Origin: Nitrospinota bacterium
GTDB taxonomy: Bacteria > Nitrospinota > Nitrospinia > Nitrospinales > Nitrospinaceae
Assembly: GCA_029879645.1 (NCBI GenBank)
Contig: JAOUPX010000018.1
Coordinates: 1 to 36,294, forward strand
Direction of reading: 5' to 3'
DNA: 36,294 nt
Of this stretch, positions 28,622-35,772 are shown piece by piece. Numbering within the stretch: the stretch's first letter is position 1; every line of letters starts with the position of its first letter. The notes under the pieces are model-generated. The model was not told where the DNA came from and did no database searches. It saw nothing but the letters and a program-made list of their open reading frames with translations. The position numbers and the translations under genes are program-made.

Positions 28622-29680
28622 ATGAAGAAAGCTTTTATCACAGGGGTGACCGGGCAGGACGGCTCTTATCTTTCAGAATTACTTCTGGAAAAAGGCTATG
28701 AGGTACATGGATTGGTTCGCCGCTCTTCTTTTTTTAATCGAGGCCGCATTGAGGATATTCGTCAGAAGACCAAGACCTCGGGACAGTTCCAGTTGCATTA
28801 CGGAGACATGACGGACTCGTCCAGCCTCAACAAGCTGATCGCCATGATTCGGCCCGATGAAGTGTACAACCTGGCGGCGCAAAGCCATGTCGCGGTCAGT
28901 TTTGCCACTCCCGACTATACCGCCCAGGTGGATGCCCTGGGAACTCTCCGCATACTGGACTCTATCAACAGCATGGGATTAAAAGATAAAACCCGTTTCT
29001 ATCAGGCTTCCACCAGCGAACTGTACGGCAAAGTGATGGAAACGCCGCAAAAAGAAACCACCCCTTTTTATCCACGGAGTCCTTACGGGGTCGCCAAACT
29101 CTACGCTCATTGGATTACCATTAACTACCGGGAAGCCTACGACCTGTTCGCATGCAGTGGCATCCTGTTCAATCACGAGTCGCCTCGCCGCGGTGAAAAC
29201 TTTGTGACCCGCAAGATAACCCTCACATTGGCTCAAATTCTGCGGGGAAAACTGGACAAACTTTCGTTGGGAAACATGGACGCCAAACGGGACTGGGGTT
29301 ATGCCAAGGATTACGTTGAGGGAATGTGGTTGATGCTTCAGCAGGACCAGCCGGACGATTACGTGCTGGCCACAGGTGAACAAAAAACAGTCAGGGAATT
29401 TGTCAACATTGCTTTTGATTACTGCGGAATCGAGCTGGAATGGCAGGGGTCGGGGGTGGAGGAAAAAGCCGTCGACAAAGCCAGCGGCAAAGTATTGGTG
29501 GACGTGAATCCTAAATATTTCCGTCCGGCGGAAGTTGAAACTTTGTTGGGCGATTGCACCAAGGCAAAAACTCAACTGGGCTGGGCACCAAAAACCTCGT
29601 TCCAGGAACTGGTCGAAATGATGATCGAAAACGATTTAAACCTTGTCGGATTAAACCGCAAAGAGGTATTAAATCGATAG
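28622..29680 (+). CDS. gmd: GDP-mannose 4,6-dehydratase
   Basis: The enzyme converts GDP-mannose to GDP-4-keto-6-deoxymannose, precursor of GDP-fucose, GDP-rhamnose and GDP-perosamine. The 352-aa protein has [17 protein letters not shown], the Arg loop [13 protein letters not shown], catalytic Thr and Glu in STSELYG, and Tyr/Lys in [23 protein letters not shown] and the C-terminal DPKYFRPAE-like [12 protein letters not shown] are also hallmarks. GAGG lies 10 bases before the ATG at 28622 (a TTG one codon earlier is also possible). No following GDP-fucose synthase, reductase or perosamine synthase is present, unless the upstream paralogue has that role. Confidence 0.95.
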   Translation: MKKAFITGVTGQDGSYLSELLLEKGYEVHGLVRRSSFFNRGRIEDIRQKTKTSGQFQLHYGDMTDSSSLNKLIAMIRPDEVYNLAAQSHVAVSFATPDYTAQVDALGTLRILDSINSMGLKDKTRFYQASTSELYGKVMETPQKETTPFYPRSPYGVAKLYAHWITINYREAYDLFACSGILFNHESPRRGENFVTRKITLTLAQILRGKLDKLSLGNMDAKRDWGYAKDYVEGMWLMLQQDQPDDYVLATGEQKTVREFVNIAFDYCGIELEWQGSGVEEKAVDKASGKVLVDVNPKYFRPAEVETLLGDCTKAKTQLGWAPKTSFQELVEMMIENDLNLVGLNRKEVLNR

Positions 29681-29708
29681 GACTCTCAAAGTCAGACCCG
29701 ATCCAATA

Positions 29709-30101
29709 TTATTCATCGCCAGGTTTCAGGCACCAGCCTTCAAATTTATGAAGCAGGGAATTCATTCCGCTGACGGCCAAACCCCAGCTCAGAATCACTC
29801 CCAACCCACCCGCCACGGCATCCCAAACCTCTCCACTCCGAACACCTGTTTTCGCTTGCGCTAATTCCAACACGATTCCCAAAGCAATCAACCCTAACAC
29901 CAACCGGATATAACGGGACTTGGGATAAAGCTGGGCAAACCAGAGCATCAGAACTGAATAGGCCAGCAAATGATAAAACTTGTCAATAAAAGGAATTTCT
30001 GCAGGAAAGGGAGTTGACGGTGTAAGCGAAAGGATGACCACTGAAAGGATCAAGGCATATCCGATAAGGGTCCATACACGTTGAAAAACTAAAGGGTCCA
30101 T
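29709..30101 (-). CDS. VanZ-like small membrane protein
   Basis: This 130-aa protein has four hydrophobic helices (about 8-27, 42-61, 65-85 and 94-112). VanZ-family signatures are present: DKFYHLLAYSVLMLWFA, ALGIVLELAQ and a degenerate (R)SGEVWDAVAGGLG where the family has R..D...N..G. Function in most VanZ-like proteins is unknown, and they are not necessarily linked to glycopeptide resistance. The ATG lies inside one arm of an inverted repeat (30092-30102 with 30145-30155), and there is no Shine-Dalgarno at proper distance. It converges on gmd with a 28-bp gap. Confidence 0.78.
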   Translation of the reverse strand: MDPLVFQRVWTLIGYALILSVVILSLTPSTPFPAEIPFIDKFYHLLAYSVLMLWFAQLYPKSRYIRLVLGLIALGIVLELAQAKTGVRSGEVWDAVAGGLGVILSWGLAVSGMNSLLHKFEGWCLKPGDE

Positions 30102-30155
30102 AAAAAGATTGTACCATGCCCCCCAACATGGAACATATTCCTTCTATGGACCCTT
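30092..30155 (-). promoter_or_regulatory. Inverted repeat covering the VanZ-like start codon
   Basis: TATGGACCCTT at the start of the gene (30102-30092, containing its ATG) is perfectly complementary over 11 bp to AAGGGTCCATA in the leader (30155-30145). Between them is a second small hairpin, CCATG/CATGG (30114-30118 with 30127-30131), whose loop includes a G6 run on the mRNA strand. A further copy of the 11-mer occurs within the coding region at 30066-30076. If transcribed from upstream, the leader would hide the start codon, consistent with translational control. This is inference from structure only. Confidence 0.4.
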
Positions 30156-30190
30156 ACATAAACTCGTAAACATTGGACGGGGTAAGAATG

Positions 30191-30212
30191 AGCCTCTGAA
30201 ATTTCAGGAGCT
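30191..30212. repeat. 22-bp near-perfect palindrome
   Basis: The core CTGAAATTTCAG is a perfect 12-bp palindrome, extended on each side by AGC/GCT with one mismatch and one wobble. It lies in the gap between the VanZ-like gene and the small ORF at 30284-30370. It could be an operator or a weak transcription stop for minus-strand transcripts, since no U-tract follows on either strand. Confidence 0.4.
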
Positions 30213-30283
30213 TTAACCAAAACCAAAGATGTGCTATTTGACCATTACATCAACAATGCAATCCATGTAATTCTGAGGTAACT

Positions 30284-30370
30284 TCACGGACAAACAATCA
30301 CTGTAAGAATCATGAACATAAGGGCCGGTCGCGTTATTTTCCTTTTTAAATTATCAATCAAATTTTTCAT
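30284..30370 (-). CDS. 28-aa hydrophobic peptide ORF with strong Shine-Dalgarno
   Basis: ATG at 30370 is preceded by GGGAGGGAG (30385-30377) with a 6-base gap, the strongest ribosome-binding site in this part of the window. The peptide begins MKNLIDNLKRK and continues into a hydrophobic segment (ALMFMILTVIVCP), then stops at 30284. It looks like a signal peptide or single-helix membrane peptide. The -1 frame is open from about 30353 to a TAG at 30234 and encodes a hydrophilic tail (NNATGPYVHDSY... to VMVK). A T-TTA-AAA slippery sequence sits where the frames overlap, so the original gene may be frameshifted or frameshift-expressed. I recognise no family. Confidence 0.35.
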   Translation of the reverse strand: MKNLIDNLKRKITRPALMFMILTVIVCP

Positions 30371-30431
30371 TTTTTACTCCCTCCCAACCGCTAATAATTT
30401 TTCAAAAAGATGATCGCCCCCCGCAACCACC

Positions 30432-30713
30432 TTATCCAATTTTTTCCTCACCAGACTGGGTCCCCGAAAATCCCGCCTCTACAACGGTTAACGCGGAATC
30501 CTTTGCCCCAACACAATTTTTCCGCAAGTGGTTGCGAACCTTTTGACCCACAACCCCTTTATTGATTTGAAATCCTGAAGCGGGAGACAAGTTAACCTTC
30601 GACAGGGAAGCACGCGGTGTTTCAGCCAACGGCCCCCCTTGGAATATCAAGGAAGTCACCACTGTTAAAATAATGTTGGCCAGTAACCGATTCTGCCGAA
30701 TTAACTCATTCAT
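30432..30713 (-). CDS. Small exported protein, 93 aa, unknown
   Basis: The ATG at 30713 has GGA 8 bases upstream. The N-terminus has a basic start (MNELIRQNR), a hydrophobic core (LLANIILTVVTSLIF) and a possible cleavage after PLAE. The rest is polar, with one Cys (KNCVG), and ends EEKIG. No family was recognised. It is followed after 61 bp on the same strand by the 28-aa peptide ORF, which also begins with a hydrophobic leader. The region is low in strong coding signals, so a chance ORF remains possible. Confidence 0.4.
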   Translation of the reverse strand: MNELIRQNRLLANIILTVVTSLIFQGGPLAETPRASLSKVNLSPASGFQINKGVVGQKVRNHLRKNCVGAKDSALTVVEAGFSGTQSGEEKIG

Positions 30714-31255
30714 ATCACTTTTCCAGAAGCGAATGGATTATCTATCTCGCTCCACCCAAGTCCACCTCACCGATTTGATCTGTACTGAATATCAGTTTCA
30801 ACCAGTGAAGCTTTAGTTTACATTCACCATTTTTAGTCTAAAGTAGATGTAAGTTTAATTTCCACAGACCCCACAAGCAATACCCCATTGAGGGTATTTT
30901 TATGATGAAATTCAGAGGAGCTCGCGATTCACCAGAGCCGGCTATTACTTTACATACTTCAGACTTTGTCGAGTTCATCCTCAGTAGGTAATATTCCCCA
31001 GAGAGATTGGGGGAGGAGACTCCAAATCCCGCTAAAACTCACTAACTAATTGATTTTAAAATATTAAGGAGAGAGTGATTACATTGTAACTTTTCTCATG
31101 TAATCCAACGTTGCCCATTGGCTTGTATTTTTTCCGATTCTGATAGCCAAAACCCTGATTATTATAAAATCCATTTCCTGCAAATATTTGTTATCCAGCT
31201 CACTTATGAAAACAACCCCCTACTACCCCAATAAGATGAAATAAAGGGGTTTATT
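30714..31255. other. Intergenic region with no confirmed gene
   Basis: About 540 bp of AT-rich DNA between the minus-strand small ORFs and the LuxR-type gene. It holds a short inverted repeat ACTGA-ATA-TCAGT (30784-30796). It also holds a 29-codon plus-strand ORF at 30902-30991 with GAGGG 7 bases upstream, whose product contains ARDSPEPAITLHTSDFVEFI. An ACCCC/GGGGT inverted pair flanks about 31227-31251, just before the LuxR promoter. No larger frame is convincing. Confidence 0.4.
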
Positions 31256-31284
31256 TTGACATCCCCTTAAAATTCAATTATTAT
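31256..31284 (+). promoter_or_regulatory. Strong sigma-70-type promoter for the LuxR-family gene
   Basis: A perfect TTGACA (31256-31261), a 17-bp spacer and TATTAT (31279-31284), 49 bp before the ATG at 31333. This is the best consensus promoter noticed in the window. The preceding CCCC...GGGG inverted pair (about 31227-31250) could be an operator. Confidence 0.65.
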
Positions 31285-31332
31285 CTGACCTCCAAAGGTT
31301 TAATAAACAATCCTGTATTCCTGACATTGGTT

Positions 31333-32307
31333 ATGAACACAAATATTGAAAATTCTGGATCAATAAGAAACTCCGGGGATTTTACTTTGCAGGAAGCGTT
31401 TAAGGTATTGCTGAAGTGTAGAACACGCGGCGAACTGATAAAAACAATCAAGGACCATATCTATCCCGCCTTTGAGGAAGATTTCCGACATTTCTCTATA
31501 CACATATCGGAAACAGATCCTCCACCATTATTAGGCTGTTCCGGATTGAGCCCTCGGGACCAGCAAGCCATAAGAAAGTACCTCGCAAACGATCCCCTGG
31601 CCAAATTCCTGTTGGTTCAAAATGACGTCAGCGAGCAGATCATATTGAGAGACGAGAATAACGCGCAAACTCTTTTTCCTTTTCTCGCGTTTAAAATTAA
31701 ATCCGTGATGCTGGAGGAGGAACTCGTTAAGTCCCAGGCAATGGTCCAGGGTTTACTGAAATCGTCCTCTGGAATCGCTGTAGTTAATGGCGACCGTAAA
31801 ATAGTTACCTCTAATCCGGCATTCCGTGAAATTTTTGATACAACTTCCGGGGCCGAGCTCCCCGGAAATCTACTCAAAATAATAGAAAAAGAGCAGGCGA
31901 AACTGGAGTCGTCCGATATTGAAAAATCGGATCCCGGGGGTAAGGAAGTTTCCTTTTTCACTCTCCCCCAAGGAACCTACAAGCTGTACCTGATTCCTCT
32001 GGAAGCAGAGGGTTTAAATGAATCGGATCTTTGGCTGCTACGCATTCATCCCGCCGCCGATCCCTTTACTAAATCCAACCGCCTAATCGAAAAGGCCGGC
32101 TTGACCTGGCGAGAAATGGAAATCTGCTGTTTGATTCATGACGGTCTGGGTCGCAATGAAATTGCAGAGCGGCTTTTCATCAGCGCCCATACTGTTAAAA
32201 CCCATCTCAAAAAAATCCACAAAAAGCTGGAAGTCAATTCCCGGACCCAATTGGTGGCCTATCTCAATCAGCATGCTGACGGGACCGATGAAGGGGGCTT
32301 TGCCTGA
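31333..32307 (+). CDS. LuxR-family transcriptional regulator with PAS-like middle
   Basis: This 324-aa protein (ATG at 31333; the frame also allows a TTG at 31327) has a C-terminal GerE/LuxR helix-turn-helix in about the last 65 residues: LTWREMEICCLIHDGLGRNEIAERLFISAHTVKTHLKKIHKKL, given here in outline, with the usual IAE, SAHTVKTH and RTQL positions. A PAS-like segment in the middle (SSSGIAVVNGDRKIVTSNPAF) may sense a ligand. The first 120 residues are not recognised. It is not a response regulator, as no receiver domain or Asp pocket is seen. Targets are unknown; the downstream barrel protein and the divergent small ORFs are candidates. A strong promoter precedes it and a terminator overlaps its end. 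Confidence 0.88.
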   Translation: MNTNIENSGSIRNSGDFTLQEAFKVLLKCRTRGELIKTIKDHIYPAFEEDFRHFSIHISETDPPPLLGCSGLSPRDQQAIRKYLANDPLAKFLLVQNDVSEQIILRDENNAQTLFPFLAFKIKSVMLEEELVKSQAMVQGLLKSSSGIAVVNGDRKIVTSNPAFREIFDTTSGAELPGNLLKIIEKEQAKLESSDIEKSDPGGKEVSFFTLPQGTYKLYLIPLEAEGLNESDLWLLRIHPAADPFTKSNRLIEKAGLTWREMEICCLIHDGLGRNEIAERLFISAHTVKTHLKKIHKKLEVNSRTQLVAYLNQHADGTDEGGFA

Positions 32308-32334
32308 GCCTCCCCCTTTTCGGCCTATTTTTTT
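32291..32334 (+). terminator. Rho-independent-like terminator after the LuxR-family gene
   Basis: AAGGGGGCT (32291-32299) pairs with AGC(CT)CCCCCTT (32307-32318) with a two-base bulge; the stem includes the last codons and stop. It is followed by TTTT and then a T7 run (32328-32334). The bulge and split T-tract make it somewhat non-ideal. Confidence 0.5.
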
Positions 32335-32411
32335 GCGTCCGTATTTATTCAGATTGACTTTATTTCAGCCCAGCGTATTAGCTTAATCCTGTTTTTTCCA
32401 AATTAAAATCC

Positions 32412-33230
32412 ATGTCGACTTTATTCCGAAGAAAAACTTTCCAGGGAGTTATCGTTCTATTTCTTCTGATGGGATTTAACACCTCCGCATTGGCGGAAAG
32501 CGTTTGGGATGGGCAACCTTACTTCGGTTTGAGCGCTATGATGACGGGCGCCAGAAACTCCAAAGTCGATGAAGGCACCGGCTCCCCAAATGCCGCTTTT
32601 GTTAGCGGTGCAGAAATCATCACGAATGTCGGTTACGGTTTGTCCCTTACCGGCGGGTGGTTGTTTGATTCCAATTGGAGGACCGAGCTCGAACTCTCCC
32701 GAAGGGCGGTGGCTCTGGACAATATCAACGGAACCGGCGGTTCCGCCAATCTGGATGGCGATTTGATCGTCCACACCGCTTTTATCAATGTAGCCCGGGA
32801 TTTTCGAGGAAAATCGTGGATAACCCCTTATGTGGGCGCGGGAATCGGCATGGCCCTCCATGAACTGGATTTAAAGAACATCGATGGAATCCCCTCCGGA
32901 CTGCCCAAGAGTAATCCCTCATCCCTGGCCTTCCAGGGTCTATTAGGGATTCTTCTGGAAGCGGGGGAAGACACCGATATCCTTGTAGGCTACCGTTATG
33001 TCAATTATTACGCACCCGATTACTCCGAGTTTTCAAACGATTTTATTGAATTTCATAACTTTGAAGTAGGGGTCAAATTTTACCCCGAAGGCTGGTACCC
33101 CCCCTTCCCCCCCCACCCCACTAAAACCCCTGAGCAAGCCTTTTCGGTGCCAATCCCTCCATCCCGTTTCATAGCTTTTCCACTACCCCCAACCTCCAGG
33201 ATTAGTTTTCGGGAATATTTCCGGGATTAG
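32412..33230 (+). CDS. Outer-membrane beta-barrel protein (OmpW/OmpA-barrel-like)
   Basis: This 272-aa protein has a signal peptide (MSTLFRRK, hydrophobic core, SALA at 25-28). Alternating beta-strand segments follow, such as PYFGLSAMM, NVGYGLSLTGGWLF, WRTELELSRR, WITPYVGAGIGMALHE and DILVGYRYVNYYA. The barrel appears to end at HNFEVGVKFYPEGW (about residue 228), where an outer-membrane protein would normally stop near an aromatic residue. Another 44 residues follow, Pro-rich and unlike a barrel. They begin exactly at C-runs of 7 and 8 bases (33098-33114), so a length change in those runs may have caused the extension. The barrel is about the size of an 8-strand protein. It is likely a surface or porin-like protein of unknown role. 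Confidence 0.82.
   Translation: MSTLFRRKTFQGVIVLFLLMGFNTSALAESVWDGQPYFGLSAMMTGARNSKVDEGTGSPNAAFVSGAEIITNVGYGLSLTGGWLFDSNWRTELELSRRAVALDNINGTGGSANLDGDLIVHTAFINVARDFRGKSWITPYVGAGIGMALHELDLKNIDGIPSGLPKSNPSSLAFQGLLGILLEAGEDTDILVGYRYVNYYAPDYSEFSNDFIEFHNFEVGVKFYPEGWYPPFPPHPTKTPEQAFSVPIPPSRFIAFPLPPTSRISFREYFRD
33098..33114 (+). repeat. Paired poly-C tracts (C7-TT-C8) in the barrel gene
   Basis: Two long C homopolymers lie in frame near the 3' end of the barrel gene. Gain of one C in either would bring a TAA into frame at once and shorten the tail from 44 to about 9 residues. Such tracts are prone to slippage in replication and in sequencing. Confidence 0.7.
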
Positions 33231-33280
33231 GAGGTCTCTACACTAGGTGGTGTTTCCTGTTAGTTAGTGCTTTAAAAAGT

Positions 33281-33353
33281 GGGGCCCGTCAAGGTTGAAC
33301 CTCCCTAGAGAAGCCATTGCCAATGTTGCTTCCATTAACCTTGGCGGGTACCC
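33281..33353. other. Compact structured palindrome
   Basis: Outer arms 33285-33296 (CCCGTCAAGGTT) and 33337-33348 (AACCTTGGCGGG) pair over 12 bp with one G-U, and GGG/CCC extends them around a one-base bulge. The inner loop itself folds: GAAGC (33310-33314) with GCTTC (33328-33332), then CAT/ATG. The result is one long interrupted hairpin of 73 nt. It lies in the 387-bp gap between the barrel gene and the GGDEF/EAL gene, where no gene is supported. It could be a REP-like or MITE-like repeat, a terminator without U-tract, or a small structured RNA. Confidence 0.5.
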
Positions 33354-33617
33354 TCTGCTTCCTTGTTATCAGACTCCAATAGATCCCCCCACCGTTTTCC
33401 CTCAAAATCTAAAATTACTCACCGCTCCGACTGATACGAGATTAACCTTTTATTTTCAATATGTTAGATTGCCGCAAGCATATTTCTGGAAAAGCGGGAT
33501 TTTTCCGTTAATTCTATCTCTAACGGGTTTAACAACTGGCGCAAATGATTTTATCTGCTAAACTAAATAAACAAGTAAATTACAAACACTTTAACTGTTA
33601 TATATAACAACCTTTAG

Positions 33618-35765
33618 ATGCCAGAACCCGTCTACTTCATAGAACCTGACAAAAAAAAGGAAATCCTGAAGACCATCGACGTCCTCAGTTTTTTTCACGA
33701 GTCCACTTTGGAGCGGCTGGCCCAGGAAAGCAAGGAAGTTTCCCTGAAACCGGATTCCGTTATCTTCGAGGAAGGGGATCCGGGAACCGCAATGTATATC
33801 GTCCTTGAAGGAGAAATCCTGATCTACCAAGGAGAAAATTCATTGACCAGCATGTTGCCGGGAACTTTTTTTGGCGAAATGTCGCTGATTGAATCCGTTC
33901 CCAGAACAGCCGGGGCAAGAACCCTGGTTCCATCGGTTCTTCTGGAAATCAACGAATCCCAGTTTCAGGAATATTTTGCCACCCAACCCCAGGCCCTGAT
34001 GGCCATCATGAAAACCTTGTCGGCCCGTTCCCGTAAAATTTCAACCGGGCTGACTTCATCAACACACGTCAGACAGGATTTCAATGGGCATTCCTCCACA
34101 GAGGATACAGTCATTTCTCTCGACGAGCATTACCGGGAAGTCCTGGTGTTTGATCCGAAAACGTTCCAGTTTATTAAAGCCAATTCACTCGCTTGCATGG
34201 ATACCGGTTTCACTCCAGAAGAAATCAAACAAACCACATTTATCGAACTTGCACCGCATTTGGATCCGGGAAAATTAACACGGATGTGCGATTCTCTCAT
34301 CAATAAAATCCGTCCCATGGTTTCCTTCGAAACCGCTCTCAAAAGAAAAGACGGCACCACCTATCCGGCCGAGTGCAAACTCCAGCTGGTTGGCCCCGGC
34401 GGTTCCCAGCCCGAAATTCTGGTCTGGGTACAAGATATTACCGAACGCAAGCAAATGGAAAACACCATCCGGCAAATGGCCTATTACGATTCACTGACGG
34501 GTTTGCCCAACCGAAACCTGCTCAATGACCGTCTGGCGGTGGCAGTGGCCAATGCCTCCCGCAATAACCAAAAGGTCGCCATTCTCTTCCTGGATCTGGA
34601 CCATTTCAAAACCATCAATGACTCCCTGGGACATGAAGCCGGCGATCAGCTACTCCAGCAGGTTTCCCTTAGAATGAAAGAAATCCTGCGTAAACAGGAT
34701 ACAGTGGCACGCATGGGGGGCGATGAGTTTATCGTACTCATTCCCGGCCTGACCGATGCCGATCATACCGCAAAACTGGCTGAAAAAATTCTCGCTTCCA
34801 TGGCCCCGGCATTTAAAATTGGTGACAACGAGCTGTACATCGGTTGCAGTATTGGCATCTCTATTTTTCCCGATGATGGAATGGAAATTCGAACTCTCCT
34901 CAAAAATTCTGATCTGGCCATGTACCGGGCCAAGGAAAGAGGGAGAAATACCTTCGAGTTATATACGCCGTCGATGAACTTCAAGGCGATGGAACGGCTG
35001 GCGGTAGAAAAAAATATGCGGAAGGCCCTGGATCGAGAGGAGTTTGAGCTGCATTACCAGCCCAAGATCAATCTCAAGTCCGGCCAAATTGCGGGTATGG
35101 AAGCTCTCCTGCGTTGGGACAGTCCGGAATTGGGAATGGTGATGCCCAACCAGTTCATTCCTGTTGCGGAAGAAACCCGGCTCATTATTCAACTGGGGCA
35201 TTGGGTTCTGTTAACCGCCTGCGAGCAAGCCAAACGGTGGCGAGAGGCGGGTTTACCTGAGGTCCCCATATCCGTCAATCTATCGGTTATTCAATTTACC
35301 CATCCCAACCTGGTCACCGAGATCACCAAGGTTTTAGAGCAGACAGGAATCCCGCCACACCAGCTTGAACTGGAAATTACCGAAAGCGTATTAATGCAGG
35401 ACACCACTCTGGCAGTGGCGATATTGAAGAAACTCAGTGAGCTGGGCATCAAAATTTCCATCGACGACTTTGGAACCGGCTTTTCCTCTCTCAATTATCT
35501 CAAGAACCTGCCGCTGGACTACCTGAAGATCGACCGGACTTTCGTAAAGGATTACAATCTGCAGACCAATTCCGCAATCACCAAAGCCATCGTTACCCTC
35601 GCACAAAGTCTCAATATGAAAACCATCGCCGAAGGAGTGGAAACTGTGGAACAAAAGGAATATCTGCAGGAGTTGAATTGTGACGAAGCGCAGGGTTACC
35701 TGTTCAGCAAACCCATTCCGACACAACAGATGACCGAACTTTTAATTACAGGGAAGAAATTCTAG
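33618..35765 (+). CDS. CNB-PAS-GGDEF-EAL cyclic-di-GMP signalling protein
   Basis: This 715-aa cytoplasmic protein has four domains in order. A cyclic-nucleotide-binding domain spans about 15-140 (FEEGDPGTAMYIVLEGE, FFGEMSLIESVPRTAGA). A PAS domain spans about 170-275 (YREVLVFDPKTFQFIKAN, ending WVQDITERKQ). The GGDEF domain has intact GGDEF at 367-371 and an inhibitory-site RKQD at 358-361. The EAL domain has EALLRW at 495-500, then NLSVIQF, ITESVLMQD, IDDFGTGFSSLNYL, KIDRTFVKD and EGVETVEQ. Both active sites look complete, so it could make or degrade c-di-GMP, depending on signals at the sensor domains. No membrane helix is seen. It stands alone, and its promoter was not identified in the AT-rich upstream DNA. 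Confidence 0.94.
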   Translation: MPEPVYFIEPDKKKEILKTIDVLSFFHESTLERLAQESKEVSLKPDSVIFEEGDPGTAMYIVLEGEILIYQGENSLTSMLPGTFFGEMSLIESVPRTAGARTLVPSVLLEINESQFQEYFATQPQALMAIMKTLSARSRKISTGLTSSTHVRQDFNGHSSTEDTVISLDEHYREVLVFDPKTFQFIKANSLACMDTGFTPEEIKQTTFIELAPHLDPGKLTRMCDSLINKIRPMVSFETALKRKDGTTYPAECKLQLVGPGGSQPEILVWVQDITERKQMENTIRQMAYYDSLTGLPNRNLLNDRLAVAVANASRNNQKVAILFLDLDHFKTINDSLGHEAGDQLLQQVSLRMKEILRKQDTVARMGGDEFIVLIPGLTDADHTAKLAEKILASMAPAFKIGDNELYIGCSIGISIFPDDGMEIRTLLKNSDLAMYRAKERGRNTFELYTPSMNFKAMERLAVEKNMRKALDREEFELHYQPKINLKSGQIAGMEALLRWDSPELGMVMPNQFIPVAEETRLIIQLGHWVLLTACEQAKRWREAGLPEVPISVNLSVIQFTHPNLVTEITKVLEQTGIPPHQLELEITESVLMQDTTLAVAILKKLSELGIKISIDDFGTGFSSLNYLKNLPLDYLKIDRTFVKDYNLQTNSAITKAIVTLAQSLNMKTIAEGVETVEQKEYLQELNCDEAQGYLFSKPIPTQQMTELLITGKKF

Positions 35766-35772
35766 GCAGGGA

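Noticed and set aside
28979-29575. 198-codon minus-strand ORF
   Set aside because: Antisense shadow of gmd.
29709-30101. Glycopeptide (teicoplanin) resistance protein VanZ
   Set aside because: Only the broad VanZ-like family pattern is present; no van genes are near and the host appears Gram-negative.
33295-33561. 88-codon plus-strand ORF starting with TTG
   Set aside because: Starts inside the structured palindrome, has no Shine-Dalgarno and no protein-like pattern.
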